A stretch of 7,959 bases of DNA from an uncultured Prevotella sp. (GTDB taxonomy: Bacteria; Bacteroidota; Bacteroidia; Bacteroidales; Bacteroidaceae): the NCBI GenBank assembly GCA_900556795.1, contig USQD01000079.1:1-7959 (forward strand), read 5' to 3'. The position numbers and the translations under genes are program-made. Positions within the stretch are counted from its first letter, which is position 1. Each line of letters opens with the position of its first letter. The notes beneath the pieces were generated by a model, which did no database searches, was not told the origin of the DNA, and saw only the letters and a list, made by a program, of their open reading frames with translations. Positions 6,301-7,959 of this stretch are shown here, piece by piece.

Positions 6301-7912
6301 GCAGCTTGGCTCCCAATACCAGCGTAGCCTGACATTTCTTGGAGAGATGCTTGTTATAATAGTCTGTCGAAGCATTAGCGGTGTTGTTATCCATCAGACG
6401 GAATGAAATCTTGGCATCGCCATTCAAATCTGTAGGAAGAGTCGTGTTCAGACATTCTCTATTGTAGTCTTCTGAATCTATATTATTAGGATCAGCCTTC
6501 TCCGACATAGAGAGGATAGCCGCAAAGCCTTTTTTGGATTTATCAGCATCAGAAGAATCTAAAGGACCTGCATAGGTATTGGAAGCCGAAGCACCTGCAT
6601 ACAGTGTGTACTTATCGGCAGCATTTTTTTCTAAATCACATTTGTAACTTTCATCATGTCCGCTTCTCATCTTCCAGCTCTTGATGTATATTTCCTGACC
6701 CTTCTTGAGTCCGGCAAGGGCGGTAAGACCATCTGAGTTGTCGTTGTCGAAGTGAATCTTTTCCTTATAGGTATAACCCGTGATGTGAGCGTTATAATAA
6801 TAGTTGAAACCAGTGACATACCAGTAGTGGATTTCTGCATTCGTGTCAGGATCTTTACCTTCCATCGCATAGAATCCGGTAGGCGAGCAGTCGTCGATGA
6901 TAAAACGGTTGCTGCTTATATTGGTGTGATTCAATGGGAAGACGAAGTTACCGGTGGTTTCCAGGAAGCCTTTGGAGTTTTCACCTGGTACTTCATGAAT
7001 GTTGTCAGCATACACATATCCACCACCTTCACCCTTACGGGCATTCATCAGGTTCATCTCTATGATGCCATAGATAGGACCATAGTAGATCGTCTCCTTC
7101 ATCTTCTTGGTGTCTGGGTCGATGGATTCCTGTGCATTCTGAATCTTCAGGGCATAACCCGAGGCGATGCCAATCATATTCTTTGCCGTACCGTTGTTGC
7201 GCGACTGGAATCCTGTTACATCTTGCTTATTACCATCTTCATACTTCTCGATGCAAGCTTCTTTGAAATCCTGATATGTTTGCGTTTTAGCTTCACCATT
7301 CTCATTATACCACTTATCCGAGAACAGAACATTGGATTTCACGGCACCTACATAATGAATGTTGTTGGCAAGACCCATATAGTTGCGTGCCTTGCTTGTA
7401 TATTTAAAGACATTCGATGCTTGGGTGCTCTCCGATGTCTTGGTGCTCTCCGGTTGTTCAGCCTGCAGCTTACCGTCAGTCAACAGGATATCGGTTGCAA
7501 CCATCTTGATTTCTCCCACACGTGCGATAGAGTAAGGAGTCTTGTTGATTTCGTTGACGGTATAGTCGCGTGCACCGAGCAGCGAGAAGCAGTTATCCTC
7601 CAGGCGCAGGATGTCCATACGCTGGAGCGTGTTGATGATTTTCGGGTTGTCGATGGTATGGTTGGCAAAACCGTAGCCCGTGATGTCGGCACTGCGGAAG
7701 CCCTGTGCATAGGAGAGGTGACCATCGCCGAAGATACCACCCTCGCTGTCGTATTCATAGAATTTATTCTCACGGCAGCCAGTTAAGCCTGGAGGAACTA
7801 CATCGCCCTTGATGTACTTGACCTGTTCATAGATGAAGCGATAGGTATATTGATTACTGTTCGCATCATCGTAGTATTTATAACTAAAGTTTCGCAAGTG
7901 AATAAATATCAA
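3323..7912 (-). CDS. Large surface/secreted protein with GLUG-like region and C-terminal sorting-like domain; 5' end incomplete or disrupted
   Basis: One frame of 1,529 residues stays open to a TAA at 3323-3325. I recognise no enzyme. Residues 1-740 are Tyr/Asn/Asp/Lys-rich, with beta-rich spacing typical of Bacteroidota surface proteins. Residues 748-843 look like a GLUG-type beta-helix: FAGTLHGNGHVIKGL (803-817), then GNIYNLGMESGSIA (829-842). A Tyr-rich segment with YGKVAYDLNGYYL (884-896) follows. The C-terminus (about 1467-1529) ends LKVFSTTGQLYRI...PGTAIYSGFHPGFYIFGKTKVMVK, which resembles type IX secretion C-terminal sorting domains. Such proteins normally begin with a signal peptide, but none is present: the first possible start is TTG at 7912, an in-frame TAA stands at 7922-7924, and the first ATG in frame is near residue 99. 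The coding character fades above about 7880. The gene is therefore probably truncated, or the sequence upstream is misjoined. Role in adhesion or glycan binding is only a guess. The long frames on the opposite strand lack family features. Confidence 0.85.
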   Translation of the reverse strand: MIFIHLRNFSYKYYDDANSNQYTYRFIYEQVKYIKGDVVPPGLTGCRENKFYEYDSEGGIFGDGHLSYAQGFRSADITGYGFANHTIDNPKIINTLQRMDILRLEDNCFSLLGARDYTVNEINKTPYSIARVGEIKMVATDILLTDGKLQAEQPESTKTSESTQASNVFKYTSKARNYMGLANNIHYVGAVKSNVLFSDKWYNENGEAKTQTYQDFKEACIEKYEDGNKQDVTGFQSRNNGTAKNMIGIASGYALKIQNAQESIDPDTKKMKETIYYGPIYGIIEMNLMNARKGEGGGYVYADNIHEVPGENSKGFLETTGNFVFPLNHTNISSNRFIIDDCSPTGFYAMEGKDPDTNAEIHYWYVTGFNYYYNAHITGYTYKEKIHFDNDNSDGLTALAGLKKGQEIYIKSWKMRSGHDESYKCDLEKNAADKYTLYAGASASNTYAGPLDSSDADKSKKGFAAILSMSEKADPNNIDSEDYNRECLNTTLPTDLNGDAKISFRLMDNNTANASTDYYNKHLSKKCQATLVLGAKLLDANGKPMLDDDKKEIEYTYTIFLTIEYVQGPNFTGHITIDNCALPGEMIRLKKDQVKIAADQAFAANGYFWHIGKLKKNEKGEFSKDEKGDIQFDEKESWLLKTKDSKNTYKQGDKIDNSRKDLFAGSVYDKTKDYLDIPAYYFMNGYGVQLGVTMNGFNDVVFPVNMAAGDTLTVHNYHQMDPHKAGVNLHLSEAIQRAKTEPSFAEPRIYINDASDLKAFINFVDTIGTGSGSKAERYGKNAQFVLQNDITMTSNFDGSKAVFAGTLHGNGHVIKGLAQGKSFLQENQGNIYNLGMESGSIAASNKGSYHCCFEYAPASAPDKPIVYDMDGNAINTYTKDDFKYGKVAYDLNGYYLRARQGNSTDEDKKAVKYVYDYYANGDYQYAHRTDAITGKNTGITYLRKGQDSDLPNYGQAETRHDKTHTIDQARAQGYQAATKTEKEKRIGNYLPQFNANNSSSELMNDFLFWGQSLQSTPADYPAKIASQQNKYMNNRVYRTDGYYGSKEKDKFHYNAYKQDTRNMGTYVHIPTTTAIDFTAEDADNATSFTDFIVKDGVTQNLLVYTAADDDNSDTDAYDVVNKTLAYNEDTEERSIKGHHIVKETSGDLSTVFFHLVERTPDGKNSEGDDCLSNDLCVPIPFKVTDHAWYVRKPMYYANETTGAWEGICLPFTVQKAVASLNGEITHFYGNSNLHHEYWLRGLTAVATTDSKTAATFQRPGDGLFKTEDTTSMDYTFHNTFFVDTYGDWLYNNVENPYYGETQTLTDYLPLTAEVPYIVRFPGNRYYEFDLSSEFYNNILSRKEAAQTITFHAFGEKRAGENVKKAIEIPISANMETHVNGFYHRGTFAAKQVANGTIYGMNADGTAFEDDSQLENIMPFRTYMTSISTNARTRSADTPSVIHITETTGIDKIQPEVNGNGEDTPEGDELIVRPIPEHRVRIESTYATQLKVFSTTGQLYRILDVQPGTAIYSGFHPGFYIFGKTKVMVK
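7424..7452 (-). repeat. Short in-frame direct repeat within the surface protein gene
   Basis: GGTGCTCTCCG occurs at 7424-7434 and 7442-7452 (plus-strand reading), offset by 18 bases or six codons. It encodes the Glu-Ser-Thr repeat in QPESTKTSESTQ (residues 153-164), a hydrophilic linker. Slippage here would add or remove six residues without breaking the frame. Confidence 0.7.
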
Positions 7913-7959
7913 CTTGCTTGTTTATAAATATGCATATTACGTAGCGTATGGGCAACAGG
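7913..7959. other. AT-rich tail upstream of the surface protein frame
   Basis: All three minus-strand frames are closed within this stretch or just after it, so it is not coding in continuation with the large gene. It holds a 12-base perfect palindrome, AATATGCATATT (7927-7938). A GCAAGT/ACTTGC inverted repeat (7894-7899 and 7912-7917) spans the possible TTG start. No TAnnTTTG promoter element for the large gene is seen. It may be a true 5' region, a recombination junction or a chimeric contig end. Confidence 0.45.

Noticed and set aside
6752..7786. 344-residue open frame on the plus strand, antisense to the surface protein gene
   Set aside because: It is a shadow of the minus-strand frame. 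Its composition (Ile/Val/His/Arg-rich) resembles no family I know, and it has no promoter or start context.
7910..7912. Confident start codon for the surface protein at TTG 7912
   Set aside because: There is no ribosome-binding context, no signal peptide after it, and an overlapping inverted repeat; it is only the 5' limit of the open frame.

Overview
The window looks like a piece of a gut Bacteroidota genome, most likely Prevotella or Segatella. Four things point there: two promoters with the Bacteroidota -7 element (TAnnTTTG) and a TTG near -33; A-rich leaders without clear Shine-Dalgarno sites; an M56 peptidase fused to a TonB C-terminal domain beside a BlaI-type repressor; and a large surface protein ending in a type IX secretion-like C-terminal domain. 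The genus is an inference. Bases 1-44 are not biological: they match the last 44 bases of the Illumina TruSeq P5 adapter, so the window probably starts at an untrimmed contig end.

Layout. Bases 45-272 are an AT-rich leader with two near-identical BlaI-type palindromes; one sits inside the predicted promoter. A BlaI/MecI-family repressor (273-635) and an M56/BlaR1-like membrane metalloprotease (713-2035) follow as a likely operon. This is a signal-relay pair, but the usual beta-lactam-binding sensor is missing and a TonB-like periplasmic domain takes its place. Bases 2036-2342 hold a 27-base tandem repeat, a terminator-like hairpin, a second inverted repeat and a clear promoter for the next gene. 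Rhamnulose-1-phosphate aldolase (rhaD, 2343-3152) stands alone, away from other rhamnose genes. A strong 14-bp-stem terminator (3245-3280) and a 15-base direct repeat separate it from a convergent gene.

The right half (3323-7912, minus strand) is one long reading frame for a roughly 1,500-residue surface or secreted protein with a GLUG-like beta-helix stretch and a C-terminal sorting-like domain. Its 5' end is not intact in this window: there is no signal peptide, the first possible start is TTG, and an in-frame stop lies just upstream in AT-rich sequence. This may be a truncated gene, a recombination junction or an assembly break.

The three units (blaI-M56, rhaD, surface protein) show no clear functional link. 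I found no RNA gene, CRISPR array or recognisable insertion sequence, and nothing I could defend as a wholly new system. The points most worth following are the sensor-swapped BlaI/M56 pair with its twin operators, the broken 5' end of the surface protein, and the adapter contamination.
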